Source: Streptomyces sp. NBC_00513
GTDB lineage: Bacteria > Actinomycetota > Actinomycetes > Streptomycetales > Streptomycetaceae
DNA length: 64,000 bases
Direction of reading: 5' to 3'
Assembly: GCF_041431415.1 (NCBI RefSeq)
Contig: NZ_CP107845.1
Span: 2,542,001-2,606,000 of the forward strand
Part shown: one piece after another, positions 32,132 through 40,049 of the stretch
Position numbering within the stretch: position 1 is the first letter of the stretch
How the letters are laid out: each line of letters opens with the position of its first letter
Notes under the pieces: generated by a model
The model's input: the letters and a program-made list of their open reading frames with translations, nothing else
Databases searched by the model: none
What the model was told of the DNA's origin: nothing
Position numbers and translations under genes: made by a program

Positions 32132-32440
32132 TCCGTGGTTCGCGATCCTCGGTCGCGGTTGCCGGGGAGGCGGGGCGGCGGGGGGCAAGGCCCGGCGCCA
32201 CCCGTCGGGCTCCATCCGGAGTGCGGCGCCATGTCCGCCGAGGTAGGAAGAAGGCGTGAGCGGACTCGCGGGAAGCCTGCTCGTCTACAACCAGAGCGAA
32301 GAGAATCAAAAGATCAACGCCCACCAGAGGGGCCGGAAAAGACGTCTTCTGAGCGCCCGGTCCGCCGACCCGCCGGCCCCTGACCCGGGAGCCGGGTCGA
32401 GCCGCGGGCTCCCTCCCGGCCGCACGAGGCCCACGAGACG
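32132..32440. other. Stretch without a supported gene
   Basis: Frames on both strands give only Arg/Pro-rich peptides without domain, ribosome site or steady third-position bias. It lies past the 3' end of the leftward glnA2 gene. No further structure was seen apart from the strong hairpin that follows. Confidence 0.5.
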
Positions 32441-32477
32441 ACTCCGGGCCGGTGGTCGTCGACCACCGGCCCGGAGT
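32441..32477. terminator. Long hairpin terminator after glnA2
   Basis: A perfect 18-bp inverted repeat centred on base 32459, so the RNA would fold into a long stem with a loop of three or more bases. It begins 35 bases past the stop of the leftward glnA2 gene and is the clear end of that transcript. Confidence 0.9.
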
Positions 32478-32511
32478 GTCGAAAGATTCCGACAGCGCCG
32501 CTGAACCGCGC

Positions 32512-33873
32512 CTACAACACCGGCATCATCTTGCGGAGTTCGAAGGCGGTGACCTCGGAGCGGTACTCCTCCCACTCCTGCTTCTTGTTGCGCAGGAAGA
32601 AGTCGAAGACGTGCTCGCCCAGGGTTTCCGCGACCAGTTCGCTGCGCTCCATCAGGGAGATCGCCTCGCCGAGGTTCTGCGGGAGGGGCTCGATGCCCAT
32701 GGCGCGGCGTTCGGCGTCGGAGAGGGCCCAGACGTCGTCGTCGGCGCCCGCCGGGAGTTCGTAGCCCTCCTCGATTCCCTTGAGGCCGGCCGCGAGGAGT
32801 ACGGCGTACGTGAGGTACGGGTTGGCGCCGGAGTCGATCGAACGGACCTCGACGCGCGAGGAGCCCGTCTTGCCCGGCTTGTACATCGGGACGCGGATCA
32901 GGGCGGAGCGGTTGTTGTGGCCCCAGCAGATGTACGAGGGGGCCTCGCCGCCCGAGCCGGCGGTGCGGGAGGAGCCGCCCCAGATGCGCTTGTAGGAGTT
33001 GACCCACTGGTTGGTGACGGCGGCGGTCTCGGCCGCGTGGCGCAGCAGGCCCGCGATGAAGGAGCGGCCGACCTTGGAGAGTTGGTACTCGGCGCCCGAC
33101 TCGTAGAAGGCGTTGCGGTCGCCCTCGAAGAGGGAGAGGTGGGTGTGCATGCCCGAGCCCGGGTACTCCGAGAAGGGCTTGGGCATGAAGGTGGCCTGGA
33201 CGCCCTGCTCCAGTGCGACCTGCTTCATGACCAGGCGGAACGTCATGATGTTGTCGGCCGTGGAGAGCGCGTCGGCGTAGCGGAGGTCGATCTCCTGCTG
33301 GCCGGGGGCGCCCTCGTGGTGGCTGAACTCGACGGAGATGCCCATCGATTCGAGCATGGTGATGGCCTGCCGGCGGAAGTCCATGCCGACGTTCTGCGGG
33401 GTGTGGTCGAAGTAGCCGGAGTTGTCCGCGGGGACGGGGCGGGTGCCGTCCAGCGGCTTGTCCTTCAGCAGGAAGAACTCGATCTCGGGGTGGGTGTAGA
33501 AGGTGAAGCCCAGGTCGGAGGTCTTGTTCAGGATGCGCTTGAGGACGTAGCGGGGGTCGGCGTACGACGGGGACCCGTCCGGCATGAGGATGTCGCAGAA
33601 CATCCTCGCGGTGCCGGGTGCCTCGGCGCGCCACGGCAGTATCTGGAACGTGCTCGGGTCCGGCTTGGCGATCATGTCGGACTCGTAGACCCGGGCGAAG
33701 CCCTCGATCGCGGAGCCGTCGAAGCCGATGCCCTCGTCGAAGGCCTGCTCCAGTTCCGCCGGCGCGACCGCGACGGACTTGAGGAAGCCCAGTACGTCGG
33801 TGAACCACAGGCGCACGAAGCGGATGTCGCGCTCCTCGAGCGTCCGGAGGACGAATTCCTGCTGCTTGTCCAT
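32512..33873 (-). CDS. glnA2: Glutamine synthetase-like enzyme GlnA2
   Basis: 453 residues from ATG 33873 (GAGG and AAGG ahead). The type I glutamine synthetase fold is complete: the beta-grasp N-domain with VRLWFTDVLGFLKS, GFDGSAIEGFARVYESD, the metal ligands in FTFYTHPEIEFFLL, QQEIDLRYADAL and GSGMHTHLSLF, and the ATP/glutamate region with RSALIRVP and ANPYLTYAVLLAAGL. No NLPPS-type loop with the adenylylated Tyr is seen near residue 380-400; the region reads ELPAGADDDVWAL, so GlnE should not modify it. In S. coelicolor the corresponding gene near glnE encodes a gamma-glutamyl-polyamine synthetase rather than a true glutamine synthetase. I infer the same here. Confidence 0.9.
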   Translation of the reverse strand: MDKQQEFVLRTLEERDIRFVRLWFTDVLGFLKSVAVAPAELEQAFDEGIGFDGSAIEGFARVYESDMIAKPDPSTFQILPWRAEAPGTARMFCDILMPDGSPSYADPRYVLKRILNKTSDLGFTFYTHPEIEFFLLKDKPLDGTRPVPADNSGYFDHTPQNVGMDFRRQAITMLESMGISVEFSHHEGAPGQQEIDLRYADALSTADNIMTFRLVMKQVALEQGVQATFMPKPFSEYPGSGMHTHLSLFEGDRNAFYESGAEYQLSKVGRSFIAGLLRHAAETAAVTNQWVNSYKRIWGGSSRTAGSGGEAPSYICWGHNNRSALIRVPMYKPGKTGSSRVEVRSIDSGANPYLTYAVLLAAGLKGIEEGYELPAGADDDVWALSDAERRAMGIEPLPQNLGEAISLMERSELVAETLGEHVFDFFLRNKKQEWEEYRSEVTAFELRKMMPVL

Positions 33874-34046
33874 GCCTTCATCCTCGCAGTTCAGACGGCC
33901 TGTGCACCACCTCCCCCGGAGGGGGGAGCACAGTCGGGCCGGTCCAGTATCACCACCCGTGGTTTCCGCCACATTACGCACCCCGGAAAGGTCGTGGCAC
34001 CCCCGCACTGACCTCAGGGCGGTCATGAGCATTACCATCTGCGCCC

Positions 34047-34445
34047 ATGGGGGGCTGGAAGCACGGGAAACACGGGGGCCACGGCGCCCCCGCCGCTCGG
34101 CGTGCCGTGCTGCTGCTCGCGTTCGGGGTGCTCTGCGGCGCCGTGTTCCTCTGCGGGCGGGTCGGCGTGGGACACGCCGAGCCCGGCGCGGAACACGCCC
34201 GGCTCGCGGCCCACGCCGCGCCGGGCGCGCCGCACGCCGTCTGCGTGGCCCCGTACGAGCTTCCGGGCTGCGCCCCGCACTCCCATGTGACCCCGGCGGT
34301 GCTGCCCGCGCCGCCGCCCGCCGTGACCGTCTCGCAGGCGGGGTCCGCGGCCGTCGCGGACCTCGCGTACGCCGGGCCGGCCCGCCCGCCCGGGACGCTG
34401 GCGCGCGCCCCCGACCTGCACGTTCTCCAGGTACTGCGGACCTGA
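34047..34445 (+). CDS. Small His-containing membrane or secreted protein
   Basis: 132 residues from ATG 34047. The N-terminus is basic and His/Gly-rich (GGWKHGKHGGHGAPAARR), followed by one hydrophobic segment (residues about 20-38) that is either an anchor or an uncleaved signal. The outside part is rich in Ala, Pro and His and has two Cys (HAVCVAPYELPGC). No enzyme domain. Its build is like the protein at 39453-39953, which lies ahead of a multicopper oxidase. Here a DUF3105 and a DUF305 gene follow on the same strand, so it may be an accessory of a metal-related extracytoplasmic unit. Function unknown. Confidence 0.7.
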   Translation: MGGWKHGKHGGHGAPAARRAVLLLAFGVLCGAVFLCGRVGVGHAEPGAEHARLAAHAAPGAPHAVCVAPYELPGCAPHSHVTPAVLPAPPPAVTVSQAGSAAVADLAYAGPARPPGTLARAPDLHVLQVLRT

Positions 34446-34544
34446 CGGGTCCGGCGCCGAGCAGCGCGGCACTCTGTCCCGCACCGCGCAGCGCGGCACG
34501 ACGGACACCCCCTCCACCCCCCTCAGCAGAAGGAACCAGGGCAC

Positions 34545-35198
34545 ATGGCCAGCAGGACCTCCCCGGACCAGAACGACCGCCAGGCGCGCATAGCCGAGAT
34601 GCGTCGGGCGGACAAGGCGCGCGACCGACGCAACAAGATCATCGCGATCACGGCCTCCACGGCCGTCGTGGCGGCGCTCGTGGGCTTCGGCTCGTGGATG
34701 CTGCTCGATCAGAAGCAGAAGGAGAAGGACGCCGAGGCGACCCGCAAGGCGCCGGTGAGCGGCGAGCAGACCTGGGACGCGAAGAAGCTGGGTCGCAACC
34801 ACGTCGAGACGGTCGTGAAGTACGAGATGAACCCGCCGGTCGGCGGCGACCACCACCCCCGCTGGACGAACTGCGACGGTGACGTCTACGCGAACCCGTT
34901 GCCGCAGGTGAACGCCGTCCACTCGCTGGAGCACGGCGCCGTCTGGGTGACGTACAACGAGAAGGCCGCCAAGGCCGACGTGGACACGCTCGCCGCGAAG
35001 GTCGGAAAGACCCCGTACACGATGATGAGCCCGGTCAAGGAACAGGCCGGCGCGATCATGCTCAGCGCGTGGGGCAAGCAGCTGACGGTGGAGAAGGCGG
35101 ACGACCCGCGGGTGGCGCAGTTCTTCACCAAGTACGTGCAGGGCCCTCAGACCCCCGAACCGGGCGCGGCCTGCACCAACGGACTGGCCGACAAGTGA
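34545..35198 (+). CDS. DUF3105 membrane-anchored protein
   Basis: 217 residues from ATG 34545 (AGAAGGA about 10 bases ahead). The N-terminus is charged (QARIAEMRRADKARDRRNKI), followed by one membrane segment (about 31-51) and an extracytoplasmic DUF3105 domain with PPVGGDHHPRWTNCDGDVY and NAVHSLEHGAVWVTY. The cluster of His and Cys in that domain could bind a metal. The stop overlaps the start of the next gene (GTGA), so the two products are made together. The biochemical role of DUF3105 is unknown; its steady pairing with DUF305 points to a joint task at the cell surface. Confidence 0.9.
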   Translation: MASRTSPDQNDRQARIAEMRRADKARDRRNKIIAITASTAVVAALVGFGSWMLLDQKQKEKDAEATRKAPVSGEQTWDAKKLGRNHVETVVKYEMNPPVGGDHHPRWTNCDGDVYANPLPQVNAVHSLEHGAVWVTYNEKAAKADVDTLAAKVGKTPYTMMSPVKEQAGAIMLSAWGKQLTVEKADDPRVAQFFTKYVQGPQTPEPGAACTNGLADK

Positions 35199-35929
35199 CC
35201 CGTGTGAACGGCGAGCACCGGACGTACTGGGTGTCCGGTGCGGCCGTCGTCCTCGCCGTGCTGTTCGCGGTGGGCGCCACGGTGGCCACCGCGAGCGGCG
35301 GCGACGGCGACCGCGACAGCGGTACGTCCTCCCGCGCGCCGGCGCTGTACTCGCCGGACGCGGGCTTCGCCCGGGACATGTCGGTGCACCACCAGCAGGC
35401 GGTGGAGATGTCCTTCATCGTCCGCGACCGCACCGAGGACGAGGCGGTGCGCAGTCTCGCCTACGACATCGCCAACACGCAGGCCAACCAGCGCGGGATG
35501 ATGCTGGGTTGGTTGGACCTGTGGGGGCTGCCGAAGGTGCTCGCGGACGAGCCGCCGATGTCCTGGATGGGCACCGGGGGATCGGGCGACGCCCATACGG
35601 GCCACGGCGGTACGGCCGGCATGGAGGGTCATGACATGGGCGGTCACGACATGGGCGCGGCCAAGCCCGGCGCGCTGATGCCCGGCATGGCCACCAAGGA
35701 GGAGCTGACGAGGCTCGGGGCGCTCCGGGGCCGTGACGCGGAGGTGCTGTACCTCCAGCTGATGACCGATCACCACAAGGGCGGGGTCGCCATGGCCCGG
35801 GGCTGCGCCGCGCTGTGCGAGACCCCGGCGGAGCGCAAGCTGGCCGAGGGCATGGTCGAGGCGCAGCAGTCGGAGCTCACGCTGATGGCGGACATGCTGA
35901 AGCGGCGCGGGGCCGCGCCGCGCGGCTGA
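35195..35929 (+). CDS. DUF305 secreted protein, His/Met-rich
   Basis: 244 residues from GTG 35195, overlapping the stop ahead; GTG 35204 is an alternative. A signal or anchor segment (about 10-32) is followed by a ferritin-like helical DUF305 domain split by a loop. Both halves hold the characteristic His pair: RDMSVHHQQAVEMS and LMTDHHKGGVAMA. The loop between them is a His/Met repeat (GHDMGGHDMG), a common copper- or silver-binding style. DUF305 proteins are repeatedly found with copper-handling genes. I infer a role in periplasmic-side copper binding with the DUF3105 partner; this is not proven. Confidence 0.9.
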   Translation: MTRVNGEHRTYWVSGAAVVLAVLFAVGATVATASGGDGDRDSGTSSRAPALYSPDAGFARDMSVHHQQAVEMSFIVRDRTEDEAVRSLAYDIANTQANQRGMMLGWLDLWGLPKVLADEPPMSWMGTGGSGDAHTGHGGTAGMEGHDMGGHDMGAAKPGALMPGMATKEELTRLGALRGRDAEVLYLQLMTDHHKGGVAMARGCAALCETPAERKLAEGMVEAQQSELTLMADMLKRRGAAPRG

Positions 35930-36079
35930 CGGGACACGCTCGTACGGTGGGGGGAGGCGACCTCTCACCCGTACGGGCGTGCCCGCACCGGGTGGTGCGA
36001 ACAGCCGCACGAGGACGAGGACGCCGGGGCGGACGCTCCCGTGCCCGCCTCGTCACGGCGCGCTCAGGAGGTTGACGCG

Positions 36080-36499
36080 ATGACCACCGCCGGCGAGATC
36101 ATGCACCCCGGGGCCCAGTGGATCCCCGCCACCGAGACCCTGGACCGGGCCGCTCAGCTGATGGCACGGCTCAACGTGGGCGCCCTGCCCATCAGTGACA
36201 CCGAGGAACGGCTCTGCGGCATCCTGACCGACCGCGACATCGTGGTGGGATGCGTCGCCAAGGGCCACGACCCCTCGAAGATCACGTGCGGCGACCTTGC
36301 CCAGGGCACTCCGCGCTGGATCGACGCGGGCGCGGACGTCTCCGAGGTGCTGGAGGAGATGCAGAGCCACCAGATCAAGCGGCTTCCCGTGATCCGCGAG
36401 AAGAAGCTGGTCGGCATGATCAGCGAGGCGGATCTGGCGAAGCACCTCTCCGACGAGCAGATCGCGACGTGGGCCGAGCGGGTCTACGCCGGCCGGTAG
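36080..36499 (+). CDS. CBS-domain pair protein
   Basis: 139 residues from ATG 36080, with CAGGAGG 8 bases ahead. It consists of two CBS domains only: residues about 5-60 (AAQLMARLNVGALPISD ... GILTDRDIVV) and 75-130 (VSEVLEEMQSHQIKRLPVI ... LVGMISEADLAKHL). CBS pairs bind adenosine nucleotides or S-adenosylmethionine and act as energy sensors; the two DR/EAD signatures fit the ribose-phosphate site. There is no enzyme domain, so it must work on a partner. It stands alone between the DUF305 gene and an AraC gene. Confidence 0.9.
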   Translation: MTTAGEIMHPGAQWIPATETLDRAAQLMARLNVGALPISDTEERLCGILTDRDIVVGCVAKGHDPSKITCGDLAQGTPRWIDAGADVSEVLEEMQSHQIKRLPVIREKKLVGMISEADLAKHLSDEQIATWAERVYAGR

Positions 36500-36587
36500 C
36501 CGTCCGGACACGCCGCCCGCACCCCCTCCGACGACCACCCTCCGACCGCTGTCGTCCGACGGCTGTCCTCCGACGACCGCCTTCGTC

Positions 36588-36613
36588 GACTGCCCCCGCC
36601 GACTGCCCCCGCC
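36588..36613. repeat. 13-bp tandem direct repeat
   Basis: GACTGCCCCCGCC is present twice in tandem, at the end of a stretch of related CCGACGACTG-like units (from about 36520) that fills the gap between the CBS and AraC genes. No gene or clear hairpin is seen in this 169-base gap. Confidence 0.6.
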
Positions 36614-36668
36614 GGTCAGTCCTCGCAGGTCAGAGGCGGTTTCCGGGGGTCGGTGTACTGTCGCTTCC

Positions 36669-37109
36669 ATGGATGCCCAGGATCTCGCCAACCTCGCGCA
36701 CCTGCGCCGGGCACGGGATCTGATCGACCGGGAGTACGCCCGTCCTCTCGATGTGCCGACGATGGCCCGGCACGCGCTCATGTCTCCGGCGCACTTCTCG
36801 CGCCGGTTCCGCGCGGCGTACGGCGAAACGCCCTACAGCTACCTGATGACCCGCCGCATCGAGCGTGCCATGGCCCTGCTGCGCGCGGGATCGAGCGTCA
36901 CGGACGCGTGCATGGAGGTCGGCTGTACCTCGCTCGGCTCGTTCAGTTCGCGGTTCACCGAGCTGGTGGGAGAGACCCCGAGCGCGTACCGCGCCCGGGA
37001 GCACGAGGCCGTCGCGGCGATGCCGGCGTGCGTGGCGAAACTGACGACGCGGCCGACCCGGGAGCTGCCGAGCAGGAACGGAGAAGCGGTCCGCGACCCG
37101 GCGCCCTAG
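36669..37109 (+). CDS. AraC-type transcriptional regulator, DNA-binding domain only
   Basis: 146 residues from ATG 36669. Almost the whole protein is the AraC double helix-turn-helix (residues about 10-110): VPTMARHALMSPAHFSRRFR and the family signature VTDACMEVGCTSLGSFSSRF. There is no separate N-terminal sensor domain; a short Pro/Arg-rich tail follows. The VOC gene starts 10 bases after its stop and is very likely in the same transcript and under its control. Possible signals are unknown. Confidence 0.9.
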   Translation: MDAQDLANLAHLRRARDLIDREYARPLDVPTMARHALMSPAHFSRRFRAAYGETPYSYLMTRRIERAMALLRAGSSVTDACMEVGCTSLGSFSSRFTELVGETPSAYRAREHEAVAAMPACVAKLTTRPTRELPSRNGEAVRDPAP

Positions 37110-37119
37110 CGTGGATCGC

Positions 37120-37530
37120 ATGACCATCTCACTCCAGTACTGCCACATCACCGTCAACGACGTGGACGAGGCGCTCGCGTTCTACCGCGACGCCCTCGGC
37201 CTGAAGTCGCGCAACGACGTCGCCTCGGGCGGGTTCCGCTGGGTCACCCTCGGCAGCGATGACCAGCCGGACCTGGAGATCGTGCTCTCGGAACCGCACG
37301 CGGGCCGCTCCCAGGCCGACGGGGACGCCCTCCAGGAGCTGCTCACCAAGGGGCTCCTGCCGATGACCGTCTTCCGTGCCGGGGACCTCGACGCGACCTT
37401 CGAGAAGCTGCGGGCGTCCGGCGCCGAGGTGCTCCAGGAGCCCATCGACCAGCCCTGGGGGCCGCGCGACTGCGCCTTCCGGGACCCCTCGGGGAACATG
37501 GTGCGGATCTCGCAGGCCCCCGAGGCGTAA
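37120..37530 (+). CDS. VOC (glyoxalase/bleomycin-resistance fold) protein
   Basis: 136 residues from ATG 37120; an in-frame GTG at 37111 is possible but too close to the upstream stop. Two beta-alpha-beta-beta-beta units of the VOC fold are visible: YCHITVNDVDEALAFYRDAL with the first metal His, and DLDATFEKLRASGAEVLQEP with CAFRDPSGNMVRIS at the end. Members include glyoxalase I, ring-opening dioxygenases and antibiotic-sequestering proteins. The usual Glu ligand near the end is not obvious. It is coupled to the AraC regulator ahead, so it is probably an inducible detoxification or resistance protein. Confidence 0.87.
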   Translation: MTISLQYCHITVNDVDEALAFYRDALGLKSRNDVASGGFRWVTLGSDDQPDLEIVLSEPHAGRSQADGDALQELLTKGLLPMTVFRAGDLDATFEKLRASGAEVLQEPIDQPWGPRDCAFRDPSGNMVRISQAPEA

Positions 37531-37570
37531 GCCGCCCGCCGGGTCGGGGCCGCCGGCCGCCCGGCGCCGG

Positions 37571-38617
37571 TCAGGAGTCGCCGGAGGGGGCCCGGCCCGC
37601 CTCGCGGTCCGTCCGCCGGTCCGGATCCGTCGCGTCGAGGATCGCCCGCGCCACCTGGTGCGGGCGATCCATCATGACCAGGTGCCCGGCCGGTTCCGCG
37701 ACGTCGAGGCGGGCTCCGAGTCGGTCGGCCAGGCCCGCCTGCCGGTCGAGCCACCGCAGGGCCCCGCGCCCGTCGGTGCCGTCGTGTCCGGCGAGCACGG
37801 TGGCGGGCACGGTCAGCGGGTGCGTCTCCCCCAGCGCGAGGACCTCCGCGGCCGTGTCGAGGTACCCGGCGTTCTCCAGCAGGGCGCCGCGCCAGACCCG
37901 GCCCGTGCGGTAGCAGCGGCGTACGAGGTCCCGCGCGGCCGGGTCGCCCCCGCCCACCCGCGACGCCCGCACGACGCTCCGGCGGGCGGCCGGGCCGAGC
38001 GCGGCCGGCAGTCCGACGGCGGTCACGGCGCGGCCGAGCACGCGGGCGGCGCCGTGGCGCAGCGCTGCGGGCAGGACCGTACGGGGGTCCTCCTCCACGC
38101 TGGCGTCGACGAGGACCACGGCGGCGGTCCGCTCCGGGTACAGACGGGCGAAGGCCTCGACGTGGAACCCGGCGATGGAGTGCCCCACGACGGTGACCGG
38201 CCCGATCCCGGCATGCGGGACGCCGGCGCCCGAGGCACCGGCCCCCGCCCCGGCTCCCGGGACGTGCGGGCCCAGCGCGTCCAGCAGCCCGGCGATGCGG
38301 TGGGCCTCCCCGGCGGCGGTCGCGGGTGCGAGCGCCGGGCCGCTCAGTCCGTGTCCGGGGCGGTCGAAGGTGACGACGGTCCGGCCCTGGGCGGCGAGCA
38401 GTTCCGCGACGGGGTCCCAGTCGAACCAGGCCATGGCGAGTCCGGCGCTGAGGACGACGACGGGCCCGCTGCCCTCGACGACGGTGTGCAGGACGACGCC
38501 GTCACCGCCCGCCGGGCGGACGAACAGACCACGGGGGTCCACGCGCGCGCTCGTGGACGGCGTCGACGGGCTCGCGGACGGGGTGGACGGGGCGGGCAGG
38601 CTCGTGGACGGGCTCAC
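37571..38617 (-). CDS. Alpha/beta-hydrolase
   Basis: 348 residues from GTG 38617 (GAGGAG 9 bases ahead). After a Ser/Pro/Thr-rich N-terminal tail of about 30 residues, an alpha/beta-hydrolase fold follows: VVEGSGPVVVLSAGLAMAWF as the oxyanion region, FDRPGHGLS, the nucleophile elbow VVGHSIAGFH (Ser), VVLVDASVEED, and the terminal His in VAEPAGHLVMMD. The acid is probably Asp in LAGHDGTDG. The insert HVPGAGAGAGASGAGV is low-complexity. Substrate unknown; the family covers esterases, epoxide hydrolases and haloperoxidases. It is preceded by a DUF998 gene with 26 bases between them, so both are one unit. Confidence 0.87.
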   Translation of the reverse strand: MSPSTSLPAPSTPSASPSTPSTSARVDPRGLFVRPAGGDGVVLHTVVEGSGPVVVLSAGLAMAWFDWDPVAELLAAQGRTVVTFDRPGHGLSGPALAPATAAGEAHRIAGLLDALGPHVPGAGAGAGASGAGVPHAGIGPVTVVGHSIAGFHVEAFARLYPERTAAVVLVDASVEEDPRTVLPAALRHGAARVLGRAVTAVGLPAALGPAARRSVVRASRVGGGDPAARDLVRRCYRTGRVWRGALLENAGYLDTAAEVLALGETHPLTVPATVLAGHDGTDGRGALRWLDRQAGLADRLGARLDVAEPAGHLVMMDRPHQVARAILDATDPDRRTDREAGRAPSGDS

Positions 38618-38643
38618 GTACGGGCGCTCCTCGTGGGTCGGGC

Positions 38644-39345
38644 TCAAGTACGGCGCTCCTTGTGCACGGAGTACGCCAGCAGGGCGAGCCAGACCGCGAC
38701 GATCAGCACCTGGAGCCGCTGGCCGGCTCCGAGCGCCCACGTGCCGCGGCCGGCGGTGAACATGGCGATGGCGGTCAGGGTCCAGGCAGTGGCGAGCAGT
38801 TCCAGGGCGACGAGCGCGGGCCCGTACCGGGCGAGCGGCGCGAGCCGGTCGTACCGGCGGGCGGCGACGGTCAGGGCCACGATCCCGACGAGGGCGCCCG
38901 TCATGGCGAGGCTGCTGCTGACGGCGTGCGCCTGATGGGTGGCCGGTACCAGTCCGGCGGTCTCCCGGGCGGCGCATTCGGGGTCCACGGTGGGTTGGCA
39001 GCTCAGCGGCAGCCATGCGTCGGCGGCGGTGGCCGCGCCGAAGAGGGTGACGCCGGCCCAGCCGATGACGGCCCAGGGCCGACGGGAGTCCGCGTACCAC
39101 GCGAGGCGCAGGAGGGCGAGCAGGCCCCCGGCGAAGACGAGCAGGCCGGCGGTGAAGTCGGTGGCGCGGAAGAGGCCGCCGAGGGGCTGGTCCTGTGCGG
39201 CGAGTTCGCTGACGTACGTCTCGATGGGGTTGAGGCCGGTCGAGAGCACGACTTCGAGCACCCACGCGGTGTACGCGGTGGCGCCGAGTCCGATGAGGAC
39301 GGCGACCGGCAGGGCGCTCCGCACGGACGAGTCTTGTCTGGACAT
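38644..39345 (-). CDS. DUF998 membrane protein
   Basis: 233 residues from ATG 39345; the frame extends upstream but those 18 codons lack a ribosome site. Six membrane segments, the first VAVLIGLGATAYTAWVLEVV. The conserved outside loop LNPIETYVSELAAQDQPLGG is typical of the DUF998/frpH-like family, and LPLSCQPTVDPECAARE holds two Cys in a second loop. Function of the family is not established. It probably shares a transcript with the hydrolase gene that follows. Confidence 0.85.
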   Translation of the reverse strand: MSRQDSSVRSALPVAVLIGLGATAYTAWVLEVVLSTGLNPIETYVSELAAQDQPLGGLFRATDFTAGLLVFAGGLLALLRLAWYADSRRPWAVIGWAGVTLFGAATAADAWLPLSCQPTVDPECAARETAGLVPATHQAHAVSSSLAMTGALVGIVALTVAARRYDRLAPLARYGPALVALELLATAWTLTAIAMFTAGRGTWALGAGQRLQVLIVAVWLALLAYSVHKERRT

Positions 39346-39452
39346 GGTGCGACTGATCCTAAGCAGGTACGGGGCCCTCATCGGGTACGAGGTCCTCATC
39401 GGTACGAGGCCGGTCCGACGGTCGGATACCCACCCCGGGTAGGGTTCCGCTC

Positions 39453-39953
39453 ATGACGCGCAGCGCCCGACGAGCCGCCCGGTGGCCCCGGTTGCCGCTG
39501 CTCGCCGTTCTGCTGCTGGGAATCGTCACGATGCACACGTGGGGCCATCCGGCCGATTCCCACACCGGGGAAGACGCGACCGTCGGCCACTCCGTTGCCC
39601 GGGTGGACGCGGGTGTGGCGCATCACCTCGGGTCGCCGCACGCCGGCCCGGCGGCGGCGGTGGGGGCCCCGACGGCCTCGGACCTCCCGACCGCCTCGGA
39701 CCTCCCGACCGCCTCGGACCTTCCGGCGGCCGGGCGGTCACAGGCCGGGCCGGCGCCCGAACCCGCCATGGACCCGATGTCCGTGTGCCTGGCCGTCCTG
39801 GCCGGACTGGTGCTCCTCGTACTCGGCCGCTCGGCGCGGCGCCGCCCCGCGCGCCCGGAGGCCGGCCCCGGCGCGGCGGCCCGCGCCCCGGCGGGGCCGG
39901 ATCCGCCGGCGCCCCGGGAACTCCTGCTCCGGCTGGCGGTACTGCGCGTATAG
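39453..39953 (+). CDS. DUF6153-like small membrane protein
   Basis: 166 residues from ATG 39453. Basic N-terminus (TRSARRAARWPR), a first hydrophobic segment ending in TMHTWGHPADSHTGED, a His-rich outside part (VAHHLGSPHAG), then a second membrane segment near 110-128 (VCLAVLAGLVLLVLGR) and a basic tail. The N-terminal build matches the DUF6153 family. An 18-base unit repeated three times (39671-39724) gives TASDLP repeats. It stands just ahead of a multicopper oxidase gene, which suggests an accessory role in copper handling; this is inference. Confidence 0.75.
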   Translation: MTRSARRAARWPRLPLLAVLLLGIVTMHTWGHPADSHTGEDATVGHSVARVDAGVAHHLGSPHAGPAAAVGAPTASDLPTASDLPTASDLPAAGRSQAGPAPEPAMDPMSVCLAVLAGLVLLVLGRSARRRPARPEAGPGAAARAPAGPDPPAPRELLLRLAVLRV

Positions 39954-40049
39954 GGCGGGCCCCGCCGCGCCCCCGCCTGCCCGAACGGCGGTGGGGGCGG
40001 CGGCGCTCGGCGCCCATCCACTCGTACCGCCACACCGCGAGGTACACCC

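Noticed and set aside
31633..32324. Several overlapping Arg/Pro-rich ORFs on both strands
   Set aside because: No ribosome sites, no domains and no steady third-position bias; typical chance frames of high-GC DNA.
36500..36668. CCGACGACTG-like repeats as a possible CRISPR array
   Set aside because: Units are 10-13 bp, imperfect and without unique spacers of constant length; simple GC-rich repeats.
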